From an uncultured Clostridium sp. (GTDB lineage: Bacteria; Bacillota; Clostridia; TANB77; CAG-508): a DNA stretch of 21,490 bases. Below are positions 5,826-14,276 of this stretch, one piece after another (position 1 is the first letter of the stretch; each line of letters starts with the position of its first letter). The notes below the pieces were generated by a model, which made no database searches, was not told the origin of the DNA, and saw only the letters and a program-made list of their open reading frames with translations. The translations under genes and the position numbers were made by a program. The stretch lies in contig USJU01000010.1 in the NCBI GenBank assembly GCA_900555085.1, forward strand, positions 1 through 21,490, given 5' to 3'.

Positions 5826-8201
5826 ATGAAAATTTTAAATAAAAAATTATGTAGAGACATAAAGCAAAACTTATCACAGTTTATTACTATATTTTTAATG
5901 GTATTTATAGGAATTATGGCATATAGCGGAATAGAAGGCTATATGGAAGGCATGCAAGAAACTGCAGATAAATTTTATGGCAATTATAATTTACAAGACT
6001 TGAATGTTTTAGGCGAGATAAATGAGAGCAAAATAGAAGATATTAAAAATATAGATAATGTAAAAAATGTTGAAGGAAAGCTAGTTATAAATACTATTTT
6101 GGAAGAAAATAGTGATGTTACTTTGCAAGCAAGTTTTATAGATAGCAATGAAATTTCAAAATTTTATATAGTAGACGGTAAAGAATTTAATAAAGATACA
6201 AAAGGAATTTGGGTTGATCAATTTTATGCAGAAGCAAATAATTTAAAAGTAGGAGATAACTTAAAAATAAAATACGATGGATATGTTTTTGATGAAGAAA
6301 TTATAGGACTAATAAATGTTCCAGACCACGTATATGATGTTAAAGATGAATCTCAAATATATCCAGATCACAAAATGTTTGGATTTGTTTACATGTCAAC
6401 AAATGAACTAGAAGGTTACATTAAAAAACAAGTAATGAAAGAAGCAAATATTACTGATGAAGAAATATTCAATACATATTTTAAAGACTTTAATTACAGA
6501 GATTATTTAAAATATAATTATGCTATGGTAGATGTTGAAGATGTAAATGAACTAAGTAAAGTAAAAAACAGCATAGAAGACAAAATGGAAAATGTTACAA
6601 TAATAGATATTAAAGATACATCATCATATTCACAATATCAAGGAGAAGTTGATGAAGGGAAAACATATATAGGAGTATTTTCTGGATTATTCTTATTTAT
6701 AGCTATTTTGTCAGTTATTACAACAATGACAAGAGTTGTTCAAAAACAAAGAATACAAATTGGAACATTAAAAGCACTTGGATTCAAGAAAAGAAAAATT
6801 GTAAAACATTATATTGGCTATAGTTTTTGGATTTCAATAATTGCAGCAATATGTGGGCTATTTGCAGGTAGATACTTTATAGGAGATGTATTTATAAATC
6901 TAGAAATGAGCTTTTTTGAAATACCAAATGGTATGGCAATAATAAAGAAAGATTCATTTATTGTTGCAGCTGCTGTAGTTTTAGTAGTATCTTTTGTAAC
7001 ATATTTAACAACAAGAAATATATTAAAAGAAAATACAGCAGAAACTTTAAGAAATTCAATTCCAAAAGTAAAGAAAAAGTCATTAAATATTACAACAAAA
7101 GGAATTTTCAAAAAAATGAATTTTTCTACAAAATGGAATATTAGAGATATTATTAGAAACAAAGCAAGAACAATAACTGCTGTAGTTGGAGTAACATGCT
7201 GCTGCATGCTAATAGTATGTGCAATAGGAATGTTAAACAGTATGGATTATTTTATAGGATTACAATTTAATACTATTTATAATTTCGACTATAAATTAAG
7301 TCTAAAGAGTAACATTAGTGCAGAAAACTTAAATAAATTAACAGATGAATATGGAAATAGCACATCAGAATCTTTATATATTGAAATAAAAGATAATAAT
7401 GATGAAAGAGAATCTAATAACATTTTTGTAACAGATGCAAAAGATTATATAAGATTTGTAGACAATAAAAATAAATTTATAGAATTAAATAACGATGAAG
7501 GTGTATATGTAACATACAAATTAGCAGATAATAAAGGTTATAAAATAGGAGATGAAATAACTTGGCATATATCTGGGAATAATACATATTATACTTCAAA
7601 AATAGTAGGATTTAATAAAGACCCACAAAATCAAAATGTAACAATGACAAGAAAATACTTAGAAAGCTTAGGAATAGAATATAAACCAGATTCATTATAT
7701 ACAAATACAGATTTAAGTGGTAAGAAAGAAATAGAAAATGTAGAAGTAATATCAAATATAGATAAACTAAAAGATGGAATGTCAAATATGATAGAAACTA
7801 TGAGAACAATGGTAGTACTTATAATTGTAATTGCAGTTATACTAGGAGCAGTAATAATATACAATTTAGGAATATTATCATATACAGAAAAGCAATATCA
7901 ATTTGCAACCTTAAAAGTATTAGGATTTAAAGATAAACAAATTAAAAAAATATATATAAAACAAAATAATATAATAGCTGCTATTTCAATTATACTAGGA
8001 CTACCGGCAGGATATTATTTAGTAGATTGGCTATTCAAAACAGCTATAGAAGAAAGCTACGATTTTGGAGCACACATAAACATAGAAACATATATAATAG
8101 CAACAATAGGAACATTTTTAGTATCATACTTAGTATCTAAATTCCTTGCAAGAAAAATAAATAAAATAGATATGGTTTCTAGTTTAAAAGCAAATGAATA
8201 G
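5826..8201 (+). CDS. ABC transporter permease with two FtsX domains
   Basis: 791 residues. One N-terminal membrane helix (about 15-36) is followed by a large extracytoplasmic domain (about 37-275) and three helices at about 279-303, 325-350 and 377-400, which form the first FtsX module. A second module repeats this: helix at about 447-472, extracytoplasmic domain of about 190 residues, helices at about 661-685, 714-737 and 755-778. That is eight helices in total, the layout of double-FtsX permeases, one polypeptide serving as both halves. Such proteins export or extract lipids, peptides or antimicrobials; the substrate is not readable here. The second module's first helix carries a cysteine cluster (VTCCCMLIVC). 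Start at ATG 5826 is set by GGAGG five bases upstream. It is in an operon with its ATPase and probably the ZIP gene. Confidence 0.9.
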   Translation: MKILNKKLCRDIKQNLSQFITIFLMVFIGIMAYSGIEGYMEGMQETADKFYGNYNLQDLNVLGEINESKIEDIKNIDNVKNVEGKLVINTILEENSDVTLQASFIDSNEISKFYIVDGKEFNKDTKGIWVDQFYAEANNLKVGDNLKIKYDGYVFDEEIIGLINVPDHVYDVKDESQIYPDHKMFGFVYMSTNELEGYIKKQVMKEANITDEEIFNTYFKDFNYRDYLKYNYAMVDVEDVNELSKVKNSIEDKMENVTIIDIKDTSSYSQYQGEVDEGKTYIGVFSGLFLFIAILSVITTMTRVVQKQRIQIGTLKALGFKKRKIVKHYIGYSFWISIIAAICGLFAGRYFIGDVFINLEMSFFEIPNGMAIIKKDSFIVAAAVVLVVSFVTYLTTRNILKENTAETLRNSIPKVKKKSLNITTKGIFKKMNFSTKWNIRDIIRNKARTITAVVGVTCCCMLIVCAIGMLNSMDYFIGLQFNTIYNFDYKLSLKSNISAENLNKLTDEYGNSTSESLYIEIKDNNDERESNNIFVTDAKDYIRFVDNKNKFIELNNDEGVYVTYKLADNKGYKIGDEITWHISGNNTYYTSKIVGFNKDPQNQNVTMTRKYLESLGIEYKPDSLYTNTDLSGKKEIENVEVISNIDKLKDGMSNMIETMRTMVVLIIVIAVILGAVIIYNLGILSYTEKQYQFATLKVLGFKDKQIKKIYIKQNNIIAAISIILGLPAGYYLVDWLFKTAIEESYDFGAHINIETYIIATIGTFLVSYLVSKFLARKINKIDMVSSLKANE

Positions 8202-8215
8202 AAAAGGTGATAATT

Positions 8216-8992
8216 ATGCAATTATTATTAGGGTTAGGAATTCCATTATTAGGCACGGTACTTGGAGCTGCAATGGTATTCTTTATGAGAAATAAAATGA
8301 ATATAAAAGTAGAAAAAATACTTTTAGGATTTGCATCTGGAGTGATGATAGCAGCTTCAATATGGTCGTTAATTATGCCATCTATAGATATGGCAAAAGA
8401 ACAAGGGAAAATTGCTTGGATACCGGCAAGTATAGGATTTTTATTTGGAATAGTATTTTTACTTGTATTAGATAGTTTAATTCCACATATGCACTTGGAA
8501 AGCGATAAGCCAGAAGGAATAAAAACAAAACTTAAAAAAACTACAATGCTTGTTTTGGCAGTTACACTCCATAATATACCAGAGGGAATGGCAGTAGGTG
8601 TAACATTTGCGGGAGCAATAATAGGGAACACAGGAATAACAATGGCAGGAGCCTTTGCACTTGCTATTGGAATTGCAATACAAAACTTTCCAGAAGGCGC
8701 AATAATATCAATGCCATTAAAAAGTGAAGGGATGAGCAAACCAAAAGCATTTATGTATGGATCACTTTCAGGAATTGTAGAACCAATAGGAGCGATAATA
8801 ACAATACTGTTTACCAAAGCAGTTGTACCAATACTTCCATATATACTTTCATTTGCAGCAGGAGCAATGATATATGTGGTAGTAGAGGAGCTAATACCAG
8901 AATCACAAGCAGGAGAACACTCAAATATAGGAACAATAGGAGTAGCAATAGGATTTGTAGTAATGATGATTTTAGATGTAGCTTTAGGTTAA
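8216..8992 (+). CDS. ZIP-family divalent metal transporter
   Basis: 258 residues with about eight hydrophobic segments. The two ZIP metal-path signatures are clear: HNIPEG at 119-124 and QNFPEG at 156-161, which supply the histidine, asparagine and glutamate ligands of the binuclear site in helices 4 and 5. The central loop is short with a single H-M-H (about 91-93), as in bacterial gufA/ZupT-like members. ZIP proteins carry zinc and sometimes iron or manganese into the cytoplasm. The start is ATG 8216 with AGGTGA six bases upstream; the GTG at 8207 lies inside that site. It begins 14 bases after the permease, without a visible promoter or terminator between, so it is probably the third gene of the TetR-controlled operon. 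Confidence 0.92.
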   Translation: MQLLLGLGIPLLGTVLGAAMVFFMRNKMNIKVEKILLGFASGVMIAASIWSLIMPSIDMAKEQGKIAWIPASIGFLFGIVFLLVLDSLIPHMHLESDKPEGIKTKLKKTTMLVLAVTLHNIPEGMAVGVTFAGAIIGNTGITMAGAFALAIGIAIQNFPEGAIISMPLKSEGMSKPKAFMYGSLSGIVEPIGAIITILFTKAVVPILPYILSFAAGAMIYVVVEELIPESQAGEHSNIGTIGVAIGFVVMMILDVALG

Positions 8993-9005
8993 ATTAATAA
9001 AAGTA

Positions 9006-9034
9006 TTGATAAAATATCCAAAATATTGTAAAAT
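9006..9034 (+). promoter_or_regulatory. Promoter of miaB
   Basis: TTGATA (9006-9011), 17-bp spacer and TAAAAT (9029-9034), upstream of GGAGG at 9048-9052. It starts a new transcription unit after the ZIP gene, though no clear terminator separates the two. Confidence 0.55.
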
Positions 9035-9059
9035 AATAAAAAATTTTGGAGGAAAAAAA

Positions 9060-10484
9060 TTGAACGAAATAGAATTACAAAAAGAATATATAAAAAAGGT
9101 TGCACAAATAAATAAAGGAAAAGATTTAAAATACTGCATTCTAACAATGGGGTGCCAATTAAATGAAAATGATTCAGAAAAATTATGTGGTATGTTAGAA
9201 GATATGGGATATAGTAAAACAGATAAATTTGAAGATTCAGATTTTGCTATATTCAATACTTGTTGTGTTAGAGAAAATGCAGAAGATAAATTATTTGGAA
9301 ATTTAGGAGAATTAAAAAGAGTAAAGGAAAACAAAAATACAATTATAGCAATTGGCGGATGTATGATGCAAGAAAAGCATATTACAGACAAAATAAAGAA
9401 AAGCTATAATTATGTAGATATAATTTTTGGAACACATACATTACATAAATTACCACAAGATACATATGAAATTTTGAATGATAGAAGAAAAATAGAAGAC
9501 GTAATAGATATAGATGGAGAAGTTTATGAAGGCTTGCCTATAAAACGTTTTGATAATATAAAAGCTTCAGTAACTATTATGTATGGTTGTAATAATTTCT
9601 GTAGTTATTGCATAGTTCCATATGTACGTGGAAGAGAAAGAAGCAGAAGTCCTCAAGATATAATAAATGAAGTGCAGGAATTAGCTAAAAAAGGTTATAA
9701 AGAAATTACTCTATTAGGTCAAAATGTTAATTCATATTTGGTTAGTGAAAAGAGAAAAAATAAAGATTTAGAATACACAGTAAAAATAAATGATAAAGGA
9801 TTAAAAATTAATTCATTTGCAACATTATTAATTGCATGTAATGAAATTAAAGGAATAGAAAGAATACGTTTTGTATCTCCACATCCAAAAGACTTTACAG
9901 ATGATGTAATAGAAGCAATAGCAAAATGTGATAAAGTATGTAAATTAGTGCATTTACCATTGCAATCTGGTAGCACAAGAATGTTAAAAATTATGAACAG
10001 AAAATATACAAAAGAACAATACTTAAATTTAGTAGAAAAAATGAAAGAAAAAATACCAAATGTTAGATTTTCAACAGATATAATAGTAGGATTTGCAGGT
10101 GAAACAGAAGAAGATTTTGAAGATACATTAGATGTAGTAAGAAAAGTAAAATATGAACAGGTTTACATGTTCATATATTCAATAAGAGTAGGAACTCCAG
10201 GTGCAAAAATGGAAAATCAAGTATCAGATGAAATAAAACATAAACGTTTTGATAGATTAAAAAAATTAGTAGAAAGTCAAATAAAAGAAAATAATGATTC
10301 ATATGTTGGAACAAAACAAAAAATATTAGTTGAAGGAACAAGTAAAAATAACAAAAAAATGCTAACAGGAAGAACAGATAGTAATAAAGTAGTTGTTTTT
10401 GAGGGAAGTAAAGAACTAATAAATAAAATGGTAGAACTAGAAATAGAATCTGAACATATGTGGTATTTAAAAGGAAAAATATAA
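9060..10484 (+). CDS. miaB: tRNA-2-methylthio-N6-dimethylallyladenosine synthase MiaB
   Basis: 474 residues. MiaB is a radical-SAM methylthiotransferase that adds a methylthio group to i6A37 of tRNAs reading UNN codons. The N-terminal MTTase domain holds the three auxiliary-cluster cysteines in TMGCQLNENDSE, FNTCCVRENAED and IGGCMMQEKH. The radical SAM motif CNNFCSYC (CxxxCxxC) follows, continuing IVPYVRGRERSR, and the TIM barrel contains VHLPLQSGS and ADIIVGF-like segments (STDIIVGFAGETEEDF). The C-terminal part looks like a TRAM domain. I set the start at TTG 9060 because GGAGG lies seven bases upstream. The frame remains open further up to 9006, but that stretch is the promoter. The neighbour downstream is sleB rather than the mutS/mutL genes often found beside miaB. 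Confidence 0.95.
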   Translation: MNEIELQKEYIKKVAQINKGKDLKYCILTMGCQLNENDSEKLCGMLEDMGYSKTDKFEDSDFAIFNTCCVRENAEDKLFGNLGELKRVKENKNTIIAIGGCMMQEKHITDKIKKSYNYVDIIFGTHTLHKLPQDTYEILNDRRKIEDVIDIDGEVYEGLPIKRFDNIKASVTIMYGCNNFCSYCIVPYVRGRERSRSPQDIINEVQELAKKGYKEITLLGQNVNSYLVSEKRKNKDLEYTVKINDKGLKINSFATLLIACNEIKGIERIRFVSPHPKDFTDDVIEAIAKCDKVCKLVHLPLQSGSTRMLKIMNRKYTKEQYLNLVEKMKEKIPNVRFSTDIIVGFAGETEEDFEDTLDVVRKVKYEQVYMFIYSIRVGTPGAKMENQVSDEIKHKRFDRLKKLVESQIKENNDSYVGTKQKILVEGTSKNNKKMLTGRTDSNKVVVFEGSKELINKMVELEIESEHMWYLKGKI

Positions 10485-10496
10485 AAATTAATTCAT

Positions 10497-10553
10497 AAAA
10501 ACACCATTTTTGGAAATAATAAAATTAAAATTTATTTAAGAAGTGGTGTTTTT
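10497..10553 (+). terminator. Long-loop hairpin between miaB and sleB
   Basis: AAAAACACCA (10497-10506) pairs perfectly with TGGTGTTTTT (10544-10553) across a 37-nt loop. The right arm ends in five T and lies three bases before the sleB start codon, overlapping its weak ribosome binding region (AAGTGGTG, 10541-10548). It may end miaB transcription, hide the sleB start, or both. Confidence 0.55.
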
Positions 10554-10556
10554 ATT

Positions 10557-11249
10557 ATGAAAAAAATAATAAATAAAAAGAATTTGTTTGTATTGTTAAT
10601 ATCTTTAATGGGAGTATTTCTAATATACAATATATTTTTTTCAAATAATGAGGTAGAGGCTTTATCTAAATATGGTTCTAGAGGAAGTGAAGTTACACAA
10701 ATTCAAACGAAGCTTAAAAGATGGGGTTATTATAGCGGAAGTGTAGATGGTATTTATGGTAGTCAAACAGTTACAGCTGTGAAAAAATTTCAAAAGAAAA
10801 ATGGATTAACAGTAGATGGAATTGCTGGTAAAAAAACTTTAGAAGCAATGGGAATATTTAGTTCTTCATCTTCAAGTTCATCATCAACTAGTAGTAATTC
10901 ATCAAATGTAACTTTACTTGCAAAAGTTATTTACGGAGAATCAAGAGGAGAGCCTTACAATGGACAAGTCGCAGTTGGAGCAGTTGTAATGAATAGAGTA
11001 AAAAGCAGTTCATTTCCAAATACTATAGCTGGTGTGGTATATCAAAAAGGTGCGTTTGATGCTGTAAGTGATGGTCAAATAAATATGAATCCAGATAGTA
11101 CTGCAAAAAAAGCAGCACAAGATGCTATAAATGGTTGGGACCCAAGCTATGGTTCAATATATTATTTTAATCCTGCTACTGCAACAAATAAATGGATATG
11201 GTCAAGGCCACACACTGTAACAATAGGAAAACACAGATTTTGTAAATAA
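10557..11249 (+). CDS. sleB: Spore cortex-lytic enzyme SleB
   Basis: 230 residues. SleB is a lytic transglycosylase that degrades muramic-lactam-containing spore cortex during germination, held in the spore's inner layers until then. Order: a hydrophobic N-terminal segment (about 10-28) serving as signal peptide or anchor; a peptidoglycan-binding domain (about 36-98) with SRGSEVTQIQTKLKRWGYYSG and DGIYGSQT; a pure serine-rich linker (102-117); and the hydrolase_2 domain (118-230) with YGESRGEP, where Glu128 should be the catalytic acid. It ends KHRFCK, as typical. It is shorter than the Bacillus enzyme (about 305). The ribosome binding site is weak. A poor match to a sigma-G promoter (TTCATA 10492, AATAATA 10515, 17 bp) overlaps the hairpin. 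I see no ypeB beside it. Confidence 0.9.
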   Translation: MKKIINKKNLFVLLISLMGVFLIYNIFFSNNEVEALSKYGSRGSEVTQIQTKLKRWGYYSGSVDGIYGSQTVTAVKKFQKKNGLTVDGIAGKKTLEAMGIFSSSSSSSSSTSSNSSNVTLLAKVIYGESRGEPYNGQVAVGAVVMNRVKSSSFPNTIAGVVYQKGAFDAVSDGQINMNPDSTAKKAAQDAINGWDPSYGSIYYFNPATATNKWIWSRPHTVTIGKHRFCK

Positions 11250-11250
11250 A

Positions 11251-11282
11251 AAAATTCGCAATGTAAAATTGCGAATTTTTTA
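11251..11282. terminator. Bidirectional terminator between sleB and ppaC
   Basis: AAAATTCGCAA (11251-11261) pairs perfectly with TTGCGAATTTT (11269-11279) around a 7-nt loop. T runs follow on both strands, which fits two genes that converge here. Confidence 0.85.
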
Positions 11283-11290
11283 TATTTGGT

Positions 11291-12211
11291 CTAAATATTT
11301 TCTAATATTTTAGGTAATACTTGTTTTTTTCTAGAAACTACACCTTCTAATAAAGCTGTATTATTATCTAATTCAACACCAAATGCTTTTTCAATAACAT
11401 CTGTTTTATCTCCTAAAGCGATGATTTTTGAATTTGCATTTAAAATATCTGTAACAACAAATACATATAAACCTAAATTGTTTTCTTTAATATCTTTGTT
11501 AATAGCTTCTTCAAAATCAGCTTTTCTTTTGAAAACATCATCAACATCTGCACTATTAACTTGTGAAATTTTAAAGTTAACTCCATTTCCTTCAAAAGGT
11601 TTGCAATCTATATTTATAACTTCGTCAGCAGTATAATCACTTATATCTGTACCTGCTTTTAACATACTTTGACCATATTCATACATATCAACACCTGCTA
11701 TATCTGCAAGTTTTTGAGCTATTTTTTTATCTTCTTCTGTACATGTTGGAGATTTGAATAATAATGTATCAGATATAATAGCACTAAGCATAATTCCGGC
11801 CATTTTTGGTGTTATTTCTACATCGTTTTGTTTATATAATTTATAAATTATTGTAGAAGTACATCCAACAGGCTCTGCAACATAGTATAAAGGGTCATTT
11901 GTTTGTAAATTAATTCTATGGTGATCAACTACCATTTTTATATTTGCATTTTCAATTCCTTTAACACTTTGAGCAAATTCGTTAGAATCTACCATAATTA
12001 CATTTGATTTTTCTTCAACTTCTTCTAATAAAGTAGGTGTTTCAACACCAAAGCTTTTTAAAGCAAATGCAGTTTCTTTATTAACATTACCTAATCTAAA
12101 GCATTCAGCATTTTCTCCTAATTCGGTTCTTAAGTTAGCCATTGATATAGCTGAAGCAATAGAATCTGTATCAGGTTTTTGGTGACCAAATACAAAAGTT
12201 TTATCTATCAT
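11291..12211 (-). CDS. ppaC: Manganese-dependent inorganic pyrophosphatase
   Basis: 306 residues, the usual size for family II pyrophosphatases, which hydrolyse pyrophosphate from biosynthetic reactions. DHH-family motifs are all present: GHQKPDTDS with His10, Asp14 and Asp16; VDSNE with Asp75; VVDHHR with Asp96-His97-His98; ISDT with Asp148; and the C-terminal SRKKQVLP that binds substrate phosphates. No CBS or DRTGG regulatory insert is present, so it is the short, constitutively active form. Start is supported by AAGGAGGT (12218-12225, minus strand) six bases upstream. It has its own promoter at 12248-12276 and is a single-gene unit. Confidence 0.96.
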   Translation of the reverse strand: MIDKTFVFGHQKPDTDSIASAISMANLRTELGENAECFRLGNVNKETAFALKSFGVETPTLLEEVEEKSNVIMVDSNEFAQSVKGIENANIKMVVDHHRINLQTNDPLYYVAEPVGCTSTIIYKLYKQNDVEITPKMAGIMLSAIISDTLLFKSPTCTEEDKKIAQKLADIAGVDMYEYGQSMLKAGTDISDYTADEVINIDCKPFEGNGVNFKISQVNSADVDDVFKRKADFEEAINKDIKENNLGLYVFVVTDILNANSKIIALGDKTDVIEKAFGVELDNNTALLEGVVSRKKQVLPKILENI

Positions 12212-12247
12212 AAACGTACCTCCTTAAATTTTTCTCTCATAACCTAT

Positions 12248-12276
12248 ATTATACTCTTATTTGGTAAAAAAGTCAA
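12248..12276 (-). promoter_or_regulatory. Promoter of ppaC
   Basis: Minus strand: TTGACT (12276-12271), 17-bp spacer, TATAAT (12253-12248), one base short of consensus. The leader to the AAGGAGGT site is short. Confidence 0.75.
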
Positions 12277-12344
12277 TTTTTAGCAAACAAAAAGTGAAAA
12301 GAATTTCATGTTATGGGTTAATTATAAAAGCAATGTCAAACGTT

Positions 12345-12374
12345 GTAGGGGGTCGGCGTCCTTAGGGCGACCCG
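12345..12374. repeat. TGTAGGGG-type GC-rich hairpin, copy 1
   Basis: TGTAGGGG is followed by GGGTCG (12350-12355) pairing with CGACCC (12368-12373), with a small inner CC-TTA-GG. It lies just past the rqcH stop and lacks a T run. It shares the TGTAGGGG head and palindromic body with 18313-18338, so both may belong to one dispersed family. Confidence 0.45.
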
Positions 12375-12383
12375 AAGTATATT

Positions 12384-14147
12384 TTAATATTTTTTAGGAT
12401 TTACAAATAGAGTTTTGTTGTGTGTGTAAATTACCATTCCTGCCTTAGATTTACTAGGCTTTTTTACATATTTTATGTAGCAGTAATCTACAGGTACATT
12501 AGAAGATAACTTTGCTTTGCTGTGGTATGCTGCAAGTTCTGCACATTTTTGTATTATTTCATTATTAGGCGTTTTATTTTCTAAGTTTAAAACAACATGG
12601 CTTCCATGAATGTCTTTTGTGTGGAACCATAAGTCGTTTTTATTTGCAAGTTTTGTTGTTAAATAATCATTACAAATATTATTTTTTCCAACATAAACTG
12701 CAAATCCATCTATGTTTAGTTGTACTGGCTTAATAGAATTTGGAACATTTTGTTTCTTTTTCTTATTTTTTGATTTATTGAAAGAATCTTTAAAAATAGA
12801 GCTTTCAGATATTTCTGCATAAATTTGTTCTAAATCTGCTGAAGTAGTAGAGTTTTCTAGTTCATATACAACACTTTCTATATAATCTAATTCAAGTTCT
12901 GTTTCTTTCTTTTGAATTGCACATATTTCTAGAGCATTTTTTAATTTATTATATTTCTTAAAATATCTTTTTGCATTATTTGCAACAGAGTATTTTTTAT
13001 CTAAAGGAATAGTAATTAAATTATTGTTATCATAATAATTTTCTAATTGAATTTTATCTTCGTTGGTATTTTTTATTCTATATAGGTTAGAAGTAATAAG
13101 TTCACCATATAATTGATAAGTTTCTTTGGTTTCACATTCTTTTAGCTTTTTATTAATGTTTTGTAGACGTTTTTGATATTTTTTTAAATATACTAATATT
13201 ACTTTTAAAATATTGTTTCTTTTGGAATTAAACTGCTCTTTTTGTTCTTTATTGTAATAAAAATCATCAATAAAAAAGTTAAAATCTAAACTTGTTTGTT
13301 TTGGCTCAATTAAAGGAGTAGAAGCTACTTCTTGATTATCATACGAAATTTTTAAGTAAGGAACAAAGTCAATTTTAGTTTTATTAGGAGAGGTGGTTAA
13401 ATCTAAAAATTCTCCTGTAACGTTGTCTATATAATTTAATAAGTCTTTAAAATATTGATAAAGCTCAACTAGATTATTACTTTCAAAATTATCATTCTTA
13501 ATATTAAATTTTTTCAAAGCATTTTGCACAAAACTCATACTAAATCCTGTATATGTAGAACATATTGCTTTATCAATAGTATTTTCTTTATCAAGAATTT
13601 TTTCATAAAATTCATTAAATTGTTTAATATCTAAAAAATTTAATTTATTGGTTAGAGGTAAAACATACTCATGAGCTGGCAAAATATCTCTATTTGAGTG
13701 AGATGCTGTATCTAAATGCCTAATTGCATCTATAATAAAATTTTTATCATTTACAAGAATAATATTGCAATGTTTTCCCATTAATTCAACTATTAAAGTT
13801 TTTTTGGTTAAATCATTAAATTCGTTATATCCTTCTAATTCTAAATATACTATTCTTTCTAATCCTATTGAATAAATATTTTTTATTTTATAACCAATTA
13901 TATGCTTTCGAAGAAGCATACAAAAGTTTAAAGCATTGTGAGGGTTAGACTTACTGTGAGTAGTAAGGTGCATTCTACAGTTAGAAGATTCAATGCAAAT
14001 ATTTAAAGCATAATTTTTTCCACCAGCATATATTCCTAATATAATTTCATTTTTATTCGGTTCAAAAACTTTATTAATTTTTCCATCTAAAATTATTGTT
14101 TTAAGTTCTGCTATTATACTTTTTGTTACAATTCCATCATATGCCAT
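12384..14147 (-). CDS. rqcH: Ribosome quality control protein RqcH (NFACT/Rqc2)
   Basis: 587 residues. RqcH binds stalled 50S subunits carrying peptidyl-tRNA and recruits tRNA-Ala to add C-terminal alanine tails that mark the nascent chain for degradation. The NFACT-N domain opens with MAYDGIVTKSIIAEL and has the GKHCNIIL core. Two lysine-rich coiled-coil stretches occupy roughly 300-430, and the NFACT-R domain near 520 holds NDLWFHTKDIHGSHVVL. The Asp-Arg pair described at about 97-98 in Bacillus RqcH reads Glu97-Arg98 here, a conservative change. The start has TGGAGT about eight bases upstream. Older annotations call this family fibronectin-binding protein FbpA. Divergent from sigH, with its own promoter. 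Confidence 0.94.
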   Translation of the reverse strand: MAYDGIVTKSIIAELKTIILDGKINKVFEPNKNEIILGIYAGGKNYALNICIESSNCRMHLTTHSKSNPHNALNFCMLLRKHIIGYKIKNIYSIGLERIVYLELEGYNEFNDLTKKTLIVELMGKHCNIILVNDKNFIIDAIRHLDTASHSNRDILPAHEYVLPLTNKLNFLDIKQFNEFYEKILDKENTIDKAICSTYTGFSMSFVQNALKKFNIKNDNFESNNLVELYQYFKDLLNYIDNVTGEFLDLTTSPNKTKIDFVPYLKISYDNQEVASTPLIEPKQTSLDFNFFIDDFYYNKEQKEQFNSKRNNILKVILVYLKKYQKRLQNINKKLKECETKETYQLYGELITSNLYRIKNTNEDKIQLENYYDNNNLITIPLDKKYSVANNAKRYFKKYNKLKNALEICAIQKKETELELDYIESVVYELENSTTSADLEQIYAEISESSIFKDSFNKSKNKKKKQNVPNSIKPVQLNIDGFAVYVGKNNICNDYLTTKLANKNDLWFHTKDIHGSHVVLNLENKTPNNEIIQKCAELAAYHSKAKLSSNVPVDYCYIKYVKKPSKSKAGMVIYTHNKTLFVNPKKY

Positions 14148-14172
14148 AGAATCAACTCCAATCTAGTTTAGA

Positions 14173-14201
14173 ATTATAATATAAAAATATACAAATTTCA
14201 A
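14173..14201 (-). promoter_or_regulatory. Promoter of rqcH
   Basis: Minus strand: TTGAAA (14201-14196), 17-bp spacer, TATAAT (14178-14173). Its -35 lies only ten bases from the -35 of the divergent sigH promoter, so the two could compete or share a regulator. Confidence 0.65.
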
Positions 14202-14211
14202 TTAAAATCTC

Positions 14212-14240
14212 TTGACACTGTGAGATTTGTTGAATATAAT
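14212..14240 (+). promoter_or_regulatory. Consensus promoter of sigH
   Basis: TTGACA (14212-14217), 17-bp spacer, TATAAT (14235-14240), an exact sigma-A match, giving a leader of about 30 nt. No AbrB- or Spo0A-box was recognised by eye. Confidence 0.8.
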
Positions 14241-14276
14241 CGAATAGAATTACATGCAGGAGGTACATTAGAGGTT

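Noticed and set aside
8179..8817. Open minus-strand frame of 212 codons
   Set aside because: Lies antisense to the clear ZIP transporter gene, has no ribosome binding site, and its composition mirrors the coding strand.
9006..9059. Upstream TTG start giving miaB 18 more residues
   Set aside because: The segment contains the promoter and the GGAGG serving TTG 9060.
12900..13300. Antisense reading of the rqcH coiled-coil region as a separate gene
   Set aside because: Only AT-rich complement of lysine-rich coding sequence, with no start site or family resemblance.
14220..14276. GTG start giving SigH 19 more residues
   Set aside because: It lies between the -35 and -10 boxes of the sigH promoter, so it would not be in the transcript.
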